Notes under the pieces: model-generated
What the model was told of the DNA's origin: nothing
The model's input: the letters and a program-made list of their open reading frames with translations, nothing else
Database searches by the model: none
Part shown: in pieces, positions 11,453-22,061 of the stretch
How positions within the stretch are numbered: position 1 is the stretch's first letter
Layout: each line of letters begins with the position of its first letter
Program-made: the position numbers and the translations under genes
Assembly: GCF_024139115.2 (NCBI RefSeq)
Contig: NC_085140.1
Coordinates: forward strand, 426,769,781 to 426,833,780
DNA length: 64,000 nt
From: Armigeres subalbatus
Lineage: Eukaryota > Arthropoda > Insecta > Diptera > Culicidae
Direction: 5' to 3'

Positions 11453-11799
11453 AATGACATTCTTTCCTTCAAGATACAATAATGAAACATTTATTCTCTT
11501 CCCGTATAGAAATAATAACAAATATAATGAAAAACTTTTAGCAAGAAATGACTCTCGAACAACATTCGAAAGCTATAAAGGTGACGAGTGTTTTTCATTC
11601 GACTTGAGTCGTTATTCAGTGTGCTAACGAGTTGCCAAAACATCTCGTAATTCTTGTACCTCCTCGAGCATACTCGAACGATGAGTCGTTTTCGAGATCG
11701 AATCGAAAGCCGTAATACCAAACATGTTCGACTCGATAGAAATACCTTCGAATCGAGATGCGCAATGCCACCCCAGGTCACCGACGTCAGTCACTTAAT
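11453..11799. other. Intergenic, no gene recognised
   Basis: Contains repeated TCGA-rich words (ATTCGACTTGAGTCG, GACTCGATAG, TTCGAATCGAGATG) but no defined unit, and no gene. Confidence 0.4.
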
Positions 11800-12190
11800 C
11801 TAAATCCTCACATGGATGACTTAAACTGGGCATAGGGGTCTGACAGGAACCCCATCACCTAGAATCTCTTCAGTTAATTGTTTGTACAGAAAGTCTTTCA
11901 GCGCACCACCCGCTTCAGGACGAGAACCAACTCGCTCTTTGGCTTCTTACGAATGTAGTTGACATGTTCTCCCCTACCAGAGAGTTTTTGCTCTCCACTG
12001 AAAGCCTTCAGGGCACCCACGTAGCACTTTCCGTTAGCTTTGACGACATTAGACCGCCTCTGTCCCGTGGCTTGCCACGATCTTTAGAAGGCGCACCTTA
12101 CTTCTACGAACACCTTCTTCCTTTGCCGCAGCTACCTACTCTGCTGTCTGTTTTGCGGTTCTTTTTGTTTGCCTATTTCACCTTTTTAGG
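11800..12190 (-). pseudogene. LINE ORF1 (gag-like) fragment
   Basis: On the minus strand, after one frameshift, the text KSELVLVLKR continues as GGALKDFLYKQL and then LGDGVPVRPLCPV. This matches the pattern of the ORF1 region upstream of the zinc knuckles in R1, LOA and I-type LINEs. The segment stops at the 12.19-kb junction with an RTE fragment. It is short and broken, so clade is not determined. Confidence 0.5.
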
Positions 12191-12375
12191 ACTCGCTCTA
12201 TGGTGTTCGCTTCCGATCCGGCAGGTACAAGAAGGCGTGGAGCGCAGCGAGCGAGGTGGGCTGACTAGGTACAGAACGACTTGGCGAGCGTGAAGTGCAT
12301 TCGAGGATAGAGAGATGTTGCCTCGAACCGTGTATTGTAACATCAAATTGTTGATTCAGTGATATCTGTTAATGC
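12191..12375 (+). mobile_element. 3' end fragment of an RTE-clade LINE
   Basis: Runs parallel to the 3' ends of the RTE copies at 38.65-38.85 and 44.34-44.5 kb: TGGTGTTCGCTTCCGATCC, then CGAACCGTGTATTGT and TCAAATTGTTGATTCAGTG. It is the last part of the C-terminal coding region plus 3' UTR, consistent with an extreme 5' truncation or a recombination remnant. Confidence 0.8.
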
Positions 12376-12497
12376 AAGGCCGTCTGTAGTATCTCTCAAT
12401 TATTGTGATGTATAAAACCGATTTTACCAACTGAAGGATTTAGTGCCTTCTTCGTAGAATTTCAGAGACACGAACCATTCAACATAGATTCATAATT

Positions 12498-12948
12498 AGC
12501 ATTAGCATTAGCATTAGCATTTGGCAGTTCGCACAAATTCGTAGGTGGTACAAGCCAAGACTATTGTATGAGAGTAGTATCACTTTCATCCGTTACCACA
12601 GATATTGATTTGGAACTAATCACTAACTCTTAGATGGAAGCAATGCACCTTCCAATAGTCGAGATCTGTCCTGGCCACGTCCTTGCGAATGCTGAGGAAG
12701 AGGAAGGATAGTTTGTTGGACACCTACTTAAGAAAGATGCAGAGAACTCTACGACCTCTCATAGGTGCCGCGGGAGGTTTTGGGATTGTGTGTAAGGTTA
12801 TAACAGTAGGAATCGTTTTGGTATAACGTGAAACACAGAAAGAACTAAGATAGAAATACAAAGTAGGAAAGGGACGAGCCTGGAATTGAACCCACGACCT
12901 CCTGCTTATAAGGCAGAAGCGATAGCCACTAGACCACCGAGCTCGTCC
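12498..12948 (-). mobile_element. tRNA-derived SINE (Ile-like head), copy 1
   Basis: On the minus strand the element begins at about 12,948 with a tRNA-like head. Box A reads TGGTCTAGTGG and box B reads GGTTCAATTCC. The anticodon loop CTTATAA suggests an isoleucine (UAU) origin. It ends in a hexamer tail of (ATGCTA)n at 12,490-12,515. A perfect duplication of at least 21 bp (12,477-12,497 and 12,950-12,970, beginning ATTCAACATAG) flanks it, which is strong evidence of retroposition. Pol III transcription from the internal boxes is the expected mode of expression. A second copy lies at 15,488-15,957. Confidence 0.85.
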
Positions 12949-12970
12949 CATTCAACATAGATTCATAATT

Positions 12971-15039
12971 TATCTAAAAAAATATTATTTATCGCTTAAC
13001 TCGTTCAATTTTATAACATTTCTCATTAATTAATATTAGAGCGTAACATACATTTTGCAGCATTCTCACACATGGACAAACAGACAATGGCACAATTCGT
13101 CAAGCTGAGCCGAACAGTTCATAAACCTCTATGCTACGAGCTTTCTATCAAAAATGGTTTTCAGTTGTACGAGAAAGGCAAACGGTTAGACAGGCAAAAA
13201 ACACACACAGTGCAGCTATACTCATTATTGCTTGAATCAATCCCGATTAGACACAAATGCTCCACATTCATCCATCCGCACACGTTCAACCATAATATCA
13301 AATTACTGATCACAATGCACCCATCATCTTGAACCATTACCATTCTCGCGCCCGCCGCAGGCTTGTAGCAATCAGATTTCGCACCACACACACCATGCCG
13401 TTTTCGGTGCTTTTACTTTTCTTCTTTTCACTTGGCTGTGGCATAAATTATGCAATTTTCACCGGTCTGGATGCCTCTTGGCCGCGGCCGGTGCAACCAA
13501 AGGCAACACACAGCCTCGTGCTGGGTTGCAACATTCCAAAAGCCTCAATCCGAACGGCGGCGAGAGTAAATACAATTCGTTCCATCCGAAACATTCGCCA
13601 CTGTGGAGCTCAGGGGTGCCAGATTCGATGGTGGGGTCCCAGGTTGAACATAATTTATAATGGTTTTGGATGAGTTGTCTTCCTTATTAAATTAATACTA
13701 ATAATGCTCCACGTGAAAACTGCAAGAAAGGTTCCATAATTGCTCCAAAACTTGGAAAAGGCTATAAAAAAAACTGGAAAAACAAAACTAATCCATTCCA
13801 AAACCAAAAATTCCCTACATAAGTTTTTCTATCGTAATACTTTTATGAAAATGTTATTTTCCAGTCGACAAAAATGCTACAAATCATGCAAAGAAATCTT
13901 AACCGATAATTGCAACATCATTGCTGTTAGCAACTAACCAACACACTCTGTCTAGCATCCCTGCCAGAAGACTTAGTATGATGTCGAAGATGCAGGCAAT
14001 TGCAGATCACAGATGTGCATCACTTAAAACACCGCGCATGCCTACTTTAGAAGCATGCAATTTCTTTATGATTACCCTCAGGTGCAGCGTGCCAGGCTCT
14101 GCCTCTGCATGTTTCTTAGCCTCCATCAGTCAGTCAGTCAGTCAGTAAGTCAAGGGGGCAGTGCCAAGCGCAAGGTGCGCTGTGTGGGCTAATCCAACAA
14201 GAGGGTAATGCCACGAATGAACAAGCTCGCGCAATTGTTGTTGTTCTTTAGCGCACTATTATTTGTGTAAGTACTTGGTGCGGCCTCTTGACGATGCGAG
14301 CGTTCGTACGATTAATGGTGCTCAGCTGTGGGACTGTGCAATTTTCATTGAATTATTATGTGCATTTATTTTTTGGGATAATCACAAAACTTTTGTTATT
14401 TGAAACATTTAGGGTTTAGTGAAATGGATTTTTTTTTACAAAATTGTGTTTACCCATTTAGAAGCAGCAACTGTTATATTAATTAGCATCAACAGTTTTA
14501 TAATCGCTCATATACTATCAAAGACTTATGAAAAAATTACATCCCTAGCAATCAATGTTATGGACATCTGGCCAATAATTTCAGCGCACCTCTACGTTTG
14601 AGTAAAGTTGATTGGGAGCAATTGTCCAAAAAGGTCGAACATACCTCCTAAAGTTGGCAAACCGTGTGAGGGTACGAGTGCAGGAATAACACCACTCAGA
14701 AAGATTGCTATTGATGCAATTGATTGAGTTTTTCTTAACATTTCTCTACGAGGCTTTTGGTGATTAGTCTGTAAACAACGATGCGGAGCACATTAAAACC
14801 TCTATAAACATGTAAAAGCAAGCAACACTGATCACAGCAAAATATATTTATTATTCACGCGCATTGATTGTTTGAAAACATGGTTTATCCAATAAATAGC
14901 GCTATTATTTTTCAAAATTAGCCTTATGGTTTGCACATTGAAGTAGCTATAGAATCCATGAGTTTACTTCTCATCTGAGAAACCGATGCCGATTTTTTAC
15001 AAAACCATCAATATTTAGAACTGAAATTCCATTCAAATA
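12971..15039. other. About 2 kb without a recognised gene
   Basis: No family could be recognised on either strand. A plus-strand frame from an ATG near 13,394 starts with a hydrophobic stretch (PFSVLLLFFFSLGCG) that looks like a signal peptide, but it has no supported continuation. A (CAGT)5 microsatellite lies at 14,127-14,146. The rest is AT-rich filler. Confidence 0.4.
14127..14146. repeat. (CAGT)5 microsatellite
   Basis: Five tandem CAGT units, read directly. Confidence 0.9.
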
Positions 15040-15051
15040 GTTTAGGAAGCT

Positions 15052-15346
15052 GGGGGCCCTCCTTAGCCGTGCGGTAAGACGCGCGACTACAAAGCAAGAC
15101 CATGCTGAGGGTGGCTGGGTTCGATTCCCGGCCCCGGCCTAGACAATTTTCGGTTTGGAAATTGTCTCGACTTCCCTGGGCATAAAAGTATCATCATGTT
15201 AGCCTCATGATATACGAATGCAAAAATGGTAACTTGGCTTAGAAACCTCGCAGTTAATAACTGTGGAAGTGATTAATGAACACTAAGCTGCGAGGCGGCT
15301 CTGTCCCAGTGTTGGGATGTAATGCCAATAAGAAGAAGAAGAAGAA
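15052..15346 (+). mobile_element. Feilai-like tRNA-derived SINE, copy 1
   Basis: Starts GGGCCCTCCTTAGCCGTGCG. It carries pol III box B GGTTCGATTCC and continues with a conserved body (GGCATAAAAGTATCATCATG, AACCTCGCAG, GCTGCGAGGCGGCTCTGTCC). It ends in an AAGAAGAAG tail. Flanks GTTTAGGAAGCT (15,040-15,051) and GTTAAGGAAGCT (15,347-15,358) form a 12-bp target duplication with one mismatch. I recognise the body as the Aedes SINE Feilai from memory. The second copy at 32,957 is over 90% similar by eye. Confidence 0.85.
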
Positions 15347-15487
15347 GTTAAGGAAGCTCTATCATATTTCTGAAATTAATTCTAAGAGTTACTACTAATG
15401 ACATGCCACCTATTTGATTCACAACACGGAATATCACATTTCAATTATTGCAGATTCTTTTTGAAGTTTTTTTTTAACTTTTCTCAC

Positions 15488-15957
15488 TTACACGTCCTTA
15501 CGAATGCTGAAGAAAGCGAAGGATGATTAGTTGGACATCTACTTAAGAAAGATGCAGAGAACTCTACGACCTCTCATAGGTGCCACGGGAGGTTTTTTTT
15601 AATTGTTAGTGTTGAATGTTATAACAGTAAGTTGCCTTGACGTACTTGACTCGAAGTCGAGTCAAGTACGAGACACTGAAGACGACCACACAGTTGTGGT
15701 CGAAATACGTATCTGCAAAGATATCGAAAATTAATTGGTGGAATTAAATGAAGAGTACTTAATTCGTCTTAGACGGTTGAATACATTCCACTAAAAGAGC
15801 TTTATATATTTTTCTGAGTAGGAATCGTTTTGGTAGAACGTGAAACACAGACAGAACTAAGTTAGAAATACAAAGTAGGGAAGGGACGAATCTGGACTTG
15901 AACCCACGTCATCCTACTTATAAGGCAGAAGCGGTAGCCACTAGACTACCGAGCTCG
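15488..15957 (-). mobile_element. tRNA-derived SINE (Ile-like head), copy 2, interrupted
   Basis: Minus-strand copy of the SINE at 12.5-12.95 kb. The head side at 15,880-15,957 keeps the GGTTCAA box B and the TGGTCTAGTGG-like box A region with small changes. The body at 15,488-15,620 matches the counterpart at 12,670-12,790. A hairpin element at about 15,630-15,820 splits it at the phrase TTATAACAGTA. The hexamer tail is missing. Confidence 0.8.
15630..15820 (+). mobile_element. Penelope-like pLTR remnant with ribozyme-like motif
   Basis: Inserted in a SINE with AGTA on both sides. The motif at 15,672-15,716 reads CTGAAGA, one C, then a perfect 7-bp stem GACCACA/TGTGGTC with a CAGT loop. GAAATACGTATC follows. 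Downstream come AATTGGTGGAATTAAAT and a tail ending CATTCCACTAAAAGAGC, both shared with the longer copy at 47.1 kb. The stem differs in sequence from that of other copies but stays paired. The Penelope assignment is an inference from structure, as no reverse transcriptase or GIY-YIG coding sequence is present. Confidence 0.6.
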
Positions 15958-16080
15958 TTTTTGCCTTTCTCGTACAACAAAGTTGTACCGAAAACCTATA
16001 TGATTGCTCCAAAAATGAACTTTTGATGTAAAGCCCGGAGACGGAGATTCATTGCCTGCATTAATCGCCTGCTTCGAGCA
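15958..16080. repeat. TTTGCCTTTCTCGTACAAC repeat fragment
   Basis: TTTGCCTTTCTCGTACAACA is followed by a palindrome ACAACAAAGTTGT and ACTTTTGATG. A related fragment lies at 25,695-25,760 (TACCTTTCTCGTACAACAA, CTTTTTGATG). It is probably the end of a dispersed mosquito element; ends are not defined. Confidence 0.45.
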
Positions 16081-16229
16081 TACTTACAGCGGCACACTAG
16101 GAGTTAACTTTCTGAAATCAGTATGGCGTAAGGCATCTAAGGTTCGATTTCTCAAAATTAAGCACCTTCATCAAAAAATATTTGGTATGCGTAGTAGCGG
16201 ACACCTCCGTACATAACCGGTACCAAATA

Positions 16230-16829
16230 GATTTTCATGAAAATTTCCTAATTTTGAGAATACCCGCGTTAGATCTTTACGAAGGAGAATTCACGAAAGC
16301 ATAACTAGAGATTTTGTAGGATATATTCATGTAATTATTAGCGAAAGGATTTTCGGATATTTCTAGGAAGTATTATAAAAAGAATTTCAAGCAGATTCGC
16401 TAAGAAATTCCAGCGAGGATTTCTGGAAATATTTTCCCAAAAACTTTCAGAGCAAATAACTTTTAGAACGCCTATAACAATTTCTTCGGGAGTTCCTTCG
16501 TGAATTTCTTCGAAGATTTGTTTCTTCAAAAATTTCGGGAACTTTTTGAATTACTACTAAAGAATCTCCAGGAGCTCATCTAAGTTTTGAGGTTATTTCT
16601 TTAGGAATTTCTTTTCTAATTCCTGCGCTAGTTCATCATTTTTGTATTAATTTTGTTCAGTAATCTTCTGGCGAATTTACATTATCTACAAATTACATTT
16701 ACAGAACTAACTAATTGAACGGCATCAAGAATATACTTGAGGGCCAGCAGGGACTATGTTCAAGGGCTTGGCGATCCCTTCACAGACCAACTGAGAATTC
16801 TGGTGCCTACCTAGAATATGGTGTGGTTT
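16230..16829. repeat. Degenerate GAAATT-type AT-rich tract
   Basis: Loosely periodic words such as AGGAATTTCTTCG and GAAATTCCAGCGAGGATTTC, the same texture as 5.06-5.33 kb and 45.8-46.4 kb. No gene was recognised. Confidence 0.4.
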
Positions 16830-17040
16830 TACTGTGGGGAACTTTTATAAAAAGCTGCATGTATCCGCAAGCAAGCTCCGCCAAAGCGACCGTGTGCCGC
16901 TCAAAACGCACAAGCTCAAGTCCTGATGTCAGGTGGGACACTAAACAGACCTGCCACGACGGTCCTTTGACCAGACTCGGGCCCAATGAGCGACTCTTAA
17001 ACCAAAAATTACGAACGACATAAGAAATAATAAAAAAAAA
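16830..17040 (+). mobile_element. 5' end fragment of an RTE-clade LINE
   Basis: Parallels the 5' region of RTE copy 1 (8830-9045, minus strand): AAGCTGCATGTATCCGCAAG, CGACCGTGTGCCGCTC, GGTGGGACACTAAACAGACC and AAAATTACGAACGACAT. The similarity stops before the endonuclease motifs. It is oriented plus, unlike copy 1. Confidence 0.75.
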
Positions 17041-17094
17041 GCCTGAAGAATAAAACAAATATATCTCAAAAAATTTCTACGAGACATATCGGAG

Positions 17095-17840
17095 GAAAAC
17101 GATGAGGAGCTTCCATACTAGTGATCGCTTCAATGCAATCGCTCCTCCGACAAACTCTATTCGCTGAATCACCTTGCAGGTGCTGACTAATAGCATCTCC
17201 TGAGCTATCTGCAGCTTAACTCCGTTCATCCAGCTCTATATCGTTCCTATCGTCTCCGTCGCCAACATCTCCACTTCTTCAAGTGTTTCGCCCATCACCG
17301 TTAGTGATACGTCGTCCGCAAAACCCACGATTTTAACTTTCCTAGGCAGTCGCCATGTCAGGACTCCATCGTACATCCCATTTCAAAGCGTTGGACCGAG
17401 TACGTCCTTCGTTAGTGTCGTACACCAACACTGCTCTGAAGATAGCTCTCCAGGATACGACACAGGTACCCTGGGAAACGCATTCTGTGCAGCGCTGCTT
17501 GCGCTATTGAACGCATTTTTCCGTCTATTATTACCACTGCACAATATCGTTCTCCTCTTCGCTTCTGTTTGGAAGCCTTCGCAGCATTATCGAGCACTGT
17601 CCAAATTGCATCCACCGTTGATACTCACTTGCGGATCCAAACTGTATCTTCGACAGCCCGCATTCGCACTACGTACATTTTGTCAGCCTATTCAGGATAA
17701 TCCTCCCCATGAGTTTACGGAGTAGGAGTACGGAGGCCAGATGTCCCGGAGGCTTTCATGACTTTGGCAGCAAACCAGCTTCTAGATCTTCCACAATTCA
17801 GGGAAGATACCTTCGTGCAGGCTCCGTCCTGAATGAATCT
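17095..17840 (-). pseudogene. R1/I-type LINE reverse transcriptase, downstream part
   Basis: The minus strand reads FPELWK near 17,780 and RYCAVVIIDGK near 17,530. ALHRMRFPGYLCRILESYL follows near 17,450-17,500. The polymerase box VGFADDVSLTVMGETLEEVE is at about 17,260-17,330, and KLQIA lies downstream. These are standard landmarks of R1/LOA/I-superfamily polymerases, with the FADD aspartates present. Stops and frameshifts are frequent. The upstream part of the same polymerase resumes at 19,845 beyond an inserted element, so the two pieces are one interrupted gene. Confidence 0.75.
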
Positions 17841-17841
17841 G

Positions 17842-18300
17842 TGTCAAAAGGTCGAAGATCAAAAGGTCGAAGGACAAAAGGTCGAAAGGACAAAAGGTCG
17901 AAAGGTCAAAAGGTCGAAAGATTAGAAGGTCGAAAGGTCAAACGGACAAAAGGTCGAAAAGACAAAAGGTCGAAAGGACAAGATGTCGAGAGGACAAAAG
18001 GTCGAGAATACAAAAGGTCGAAAGGACAAAAGGTCGAAAGGACAAAAGGTCGAAGGGACAAAAGGTTGAAAGGACAAAAGGTCGAAAGGACAAAAGGTCG
18101 AAAGGATAAAAGGCCGAAAGGATAGAAGGTCGAAAGGATAAAAGACCGAAAGGATAAAAGGTCGAAAACAAAAGGTCGAAAGGATAAAATGTCGAAAAGT
18201 CAAAAGGTCGAAAGTCAAAAAATTGAAGAGATAAAGGCCGAAAGTCAAAAAATTGAAAGTACAAAAGGTCAAAATGACAAAATGTCGAAGGAGAAGAGGG
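17842..18300 (+). repeat. Minisatellite, 16-bp unit GGTCGAAAGGACAAAA
   Basis: More than 25 diverged tandem units, with GGTCGAAAG, GGACAAAA and GGATAAAA variants. Open frames across it are low-complexity Lys/Arg/Gly text produced by the repeat. Confidence 0.9.
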
Positions 18301-19195
18301 TCGCGCAAATATCAGAAGGTTGAATGAAAAACAGGTCAAAAAAATTAAAGTTTCCCGTCTGAAGGCGGTCTTTGGCGTTAGAGGGTAACTAGTCGATTTC
18401 AAAATGTAACACAAACATTCACAAATCACGTAAGTAAAATTTTCAGAAGTTTCTTACAAAAAGTCAGACATAGGGGGAGCGGGAGGGAGGGTTGAAAATT
18501 CCATATTTTTGCGTTACGTGATTAATGGATCTTCCCTAATGCAAATTTTGGCAATTCCATACCCCTCTCAACTTTACAGCGTAACGTAATAGTTTCTAAT
18601 AATAAAAATAAATGTATTTTATACATTCGTGCATAGTTACTTAAAAACAAATTTTGTGAACAAAAACGTATCATCTTTTGAGCACATAAAAATAAAATTA
18701 CAGTCATTAGAAGTTGGTACGTTAAGCTAAAATTATATATTTTGAATCATCATTTTGATGAAAATGAGTGAAGAACTATTTTCATGAATTACAATTGAAG
18801 TTTATAAAGCCTAGCAATACTTTGATAAAAATAAGAATACTCTATGTTTCAACAAAAAGAAAATTCTAGAATGAAATGTTTTCAAGTGTTAGTATTCCAT
18901 CCATATGCGGTAGAAAAATGCGAAACTTGAAAGAAAAATTTATGAATAAAAGAATGAAAAGAATCAACAATGAAAATCAGGTTAAATACAAATAAATATT
19001 AATGTGCGAAACTCGAATGACAAGCCTTTGATTAAAGGAAGGAAAAATTCAACAATGATATATAATCAGGTGAAACACAAATAAATATAAATATGTGAAT
19101 CAAAAAAGAACGACCTATGACTAAAAGAATTAAAAATTCAACAATGAAATATCAGGTAAAACATAAATGTGCAAAGGAATGGTTGATCAACACTC
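18301..19195. other. Unassigned spacer between the inverted arrays
   Basis: AT-rich. It includes GCGTTACGTGATTAATGGAT near 18,513, a phrase I associate with dispersed mosquito repeats, and three related words of the type ATCAGGTTAAATACAAATAAATAT at 18,977, 19,065 and 19,150. No gene was recognised. Confidence 0.4.
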
Positions 19196-19841
19196 GACGT
19201 TTTGCCCAATTTTTTCGACCTTCGACCTTTTGTCCAACAACCGCAATTTCTATCTTTTGTTCTTTCAACTTTTTGTCTTTCGACCTTTTCACTTTCGACC
19301 CTTTGTCTTTCGACCTTTTTTCTTTCGACCTTTTGTCCTTCGACGTTTTTACTTTCAACCTTTTGACCTTTCGACCTTTTGGCATTCGACCTTTTGGCAT
19401 TCGACCTTTTGTCCTTTGACCTTTCGGCATTTTTTTTGTTTCGATATTTGACCTTTCGACCTTTCGACCTTTTGACCTCATGGCTCAGATTTTTTTTGTT
19501 TCGACCTTTCGACCTTTTGACCTTCGACCTTTTGACCTTCGACCTTTTGACCTTCGACCTTTTGTCCTTCGACCTTTTGGCTCAGATTTTTTTGTTTCGA
19601 CCTTTTGACCCTTCGACCTTTTGACCCTTCGACTTTTTGTCCTTTCAACCTTTTGTTCTTTCGACCTTTTGTCCTTTCGACCTTTTGACCCTTCGACCTT
19701 TTGACTCAAGTTTTTTGTTTCGACCTTTTGTCCCTTCGACCTTTGACCCTTCGACCTTTTGTCCTTTCGACATTTTGACCTTCGACCTTTTGTCCTTCGA
19801 CTTTTTGACCTTCGACCTTTTGTCCTACAACCTCTTGAATA
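19196..19841 (-). repeat. Minisatellite, inverted 16-bp unit TTCGACCTTTTGTCCT
   Basis: About 40 tandem units with TTTTGACC, TTTTGGCA and TTTTGTCC variants, plus three TCAGATTTTTTTG interruptions. The orientation is opposite to the array at 17.84-18.30 kb. Confidence 0.9.
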
Positions 19842-19844
19842 TAT

Positions 19845-20345
19845 CCGCATATGCTGCGAGCGCAGCTTTTAGTGCCACGGGCGGTATTCCATCCGGGCCG
19901 ACGGTATTTTCGCCTGCAGACGCTTCGCCACTTCTGCAAGCACGTCATTGGGCACTTGTTGATCCTCAGCGTTTGTTTCTTCTTGTCCACCATACGGTAT
20001 TGGTGGCGTGGTCGTATCGTGTTTCGGGAAAAGACCCTCCACGATTGCCTTCAACTTGTTCATCATGACTCTGGCCGATTCTAATGCGGTCCTCGCATTC
20101 CCGAACTTGTGCTTTTCTCTCTATGATTCCATCTTCGCTCTCTGTGGCGCCAATGAACCAGAGAGAGGGGTCTGAGACAAGCAGCACGTAGCGCACTGGA
20201 CCACTGGGACTCGTTCCAGCAGCAAACTGGACACCGACTGCTCCTCGGCTCAAGTGTACGTGGCATTGCAGCCAGCACAAGCCGTAACCATCCTTTTTGT
20301 TAGCTCGGCTGCATTCACGATCTCGGTACTGCTGTCCGATCAAAG
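19845..20345 (-). pseudogene. R1/I-type LINE polymerase, upstream part
   Basis: Minus-strand text MNKLKAIVEGLFPKHD and PIPYGGQEE is followed, after a frameshift, by VGPDGIPPVALKAALAAYA. This is the fingerprint of the start of R1/LOA/I polymerases. It ends at the junction with the inserted minisatellite element, and the sequence resumes at 17,840. Together with 17,095-17,840 it is one dead LINE copy. Confidence 0.75.
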
Positions 20346-20365
20346 TGCCTCGGCATAGAATATTC

Positions 20366-20840
20366 GGCCGAATAGGACATTTGGCCGATTAGGACTTTTG
20401 AACGAATAGGATATTTGGCTCACTGTAAAAAGTGAGCTGTGTGAAGTGAGACGTCTCACTTCCAACTCCTCATCTCTCATTTCTCACAGTAAAAACTGAG
20501 AAGCGCGAAGTGAGTAGTGAGACGTCTCACTTTTCACTTCACACTACTCACATTTCACAGTGAGAGTTGGGAAATAAATAGTGAGAAGTGAGACGTCTCA
20601 CTTTTCACTCCTCATTTCTCACTTTTCAAATGACCTATTCGGCCAAATGACATGTTCGGTCAAATGAGTTATTCGGCCATATGTCCTATTCGACCAAATG
20701 TCCTATTCGGCCAAATGTACTATTCGGCCAAATGTCCTATTCGGCCAAATGTCCTAATCGGCCAAATGTCCTATTCGGCCAAATGAGCTATTCGGCCGAA
20801 TATCCTATTCAACCAAATGTCCTATTAAGCCGGGTCTGGG
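20366..20840. repeat. Minisatellite element with inverted flanks and a 71-bp core repeat
   Basis: The left flank (20,366-20,420) has units GGCCGAATAGGACATTT. The right flank (20,640-20,835) has the reverse complement unit TTCGGCCAAATGTCCTA, repeated about ten times. Between them the 14-bp perfect palindrome GTGAGACGTCTCAC occurs at 20,446, 20,517 and 20,588, exactly 71 bp apart. The whole looks like a small element with inverted tandem ends. Confidence 0.75.
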
Positions 20841-21000
20841 TCATTTGGCATAACGCCTTTTGGCATAAGGTTATTTGGTATAAATGTCATTTGGCATAAT
20901 GGTCATTTCGCATAACGAACATTTGGCATAATTTTGAACTACAACAAAAAAGTGGGTCATTTGGCATCATGGACATTTGGCATAATTTGGAATTAAAGGG
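20841..21000 (+). repeat. CATTTGGCATAA tandem repeat
   Basis: At least seven diverged units of CATTTGGCATAATGG. The inverted form (TTATGCCAAATGG) appears at 28,160-28,220. Confidence 0.7.
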
Positions 21001-21195
21001 TTGATGTGTTTTTCACATAGCTAGAGTATATCGAGGATATGTTCTGATAGATTTTGACTGATGATAGACATTTTCCGGAAGAACGGACAAACAAAGCGGC
21101 AGAACTACTTCCGAGGAAGGGATCACATCAGTTGACACCTATCGTTCCCAGACTTCGGACGTGTTTCATCTATCGCTCCAGTTTTCTGTTGCACA

Positions 21196-22061
21196 ATGAG
21201 TGTTACACGAAAGAACACTATAGTGGTTGATTTCGGCATTCTTCCTAAACGCCCCGACGCAGGGAAAGTGCAACAGTTTCTTGAAAAGAATATTCAACGG
21301 ACGTGGAAAACATCCAGCTGCATAATATTAAAAACTGTGTCTACATCGAGGTAAAAGATGGTGAAACTGCAGAGCGCTATCAGCGGCTTCACAACAACAG
21401 GCACATGGTGTTTCATGAAGACAAAGGCTTCAAAATACCTGTGTACGTGGAAAGTGAATCCATCCCGGTGAGAGTACATGATCTTCCTCCCGCTATGAAA
21501 CACACCACAGTGATTGATTTTTTGAAAAGTTACGGAGAAGTTATGTCAGTGACACGTGAACGCTGGAAAAATTATTTTCCTGGTATTTATAACGGTGTGC
21601 GAATTCTTCATATGAAGATCAAGCACCCCATTCCGTCCTTTGTAACCATTAATGGCCAAGGGACGACTATTTCTTATCCGGGGCAACAACGCACGTGTCA
21701 ATACTGCCAAAAAGTGGCCCACCCTAAACAAAAATGTGCAGAAGCCTCAACGGTATCAAGTGACAGCATGAAGAAAACAGCAACAACAAAAACACCTAGT
21801 GTGGACATCCGTTTCGACGACAAGAACGAATTTCCATCAATAATCGAAAATCAGATTCAACCGATCACATCATCACTACAAACAGATCCCAAACCAATAA
21901 TCGGACTGAATGTGCCTACGGTGGCGCAAACTGGGAAACAAGACGAACAGCAGAACGAAAAACGAACGACCAGAAGCGACAGTATCGACAACGATAACGA
22001 CGACGACGACGACCGCGAGAATGCAAAGACTAAAATAAATACTCCCCAAATAAATGTTTAA
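21196..22061 (+). pseudogene. LINE ORF1 (nucleic-acid-binding gag-like protein)
   Basis: An ATG at 21,196 starts about 35 codons (SVTRKNTIVVDFGILPKR). A shift near 21,300 then moves to the frame that stays open to 22,061. Visible parts are IQLHNIKNCVYIEV, an RNA-recognition-like strand, and PVRVHDLPP. A zinc knuckle reads CQYCQKVAHPKQKC (CX2CX4HX4C). The Gln/Asn/Asp-rich tail includes an acidic run. This is the usual ORF1 layout in LOA/R1/I-type LINEs, where the protein packages element RNA. The stop at 22,059 lies within the arm of an inserted fold-back element, so the original C-terminus continues at 22,923. Confidence 0.75.

Larger units (their letters stand above)
17842..19842. mobile_element. 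2-kb insertion bounded by inverted minisatellite arrays
   Basis: This segment separates two consecutive parts of one LINE polymerase, so it arrived as an insertion. Its left end is an array of GGTCGAAAGGACAAAA units and its right end is an array of the reverse complement, TTCGACCTTTTGTCCT. The 0.9-kb middle (18,301-19,195) is AT-rich and has no recognised gene. The arrangement resembles a transposon whose terminal inverted repeats are made of tandem units. No target duplication was resolved, and no transposase is present. Confidence 0.6.

Noticed and set aside
13329..13673. Possible secreted protein with a signal-like hydrophobic N-terminus
   Set aside because: No domain or downstream exon was recognised; hydrophobic stretches are common in AT-rich DNA.
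17922..18429. Long minus-strand frames rich in Phe, Leu and Ser across the minisatellite
   Set aside because: Low-complexity translation of a 16-bp tandem repeat, open in several frames at once.
19152..19993. Lys/Arg/Gly-rich frames across the second minisatellite
   Set aside because: Same reason: frames follow the repeat period and not codon structure.
17842..20840. CRISPR-like regular repeats
   Set aside because: Units are contiguous tandem repeats without unique spacers, and the setting is an insect genome.
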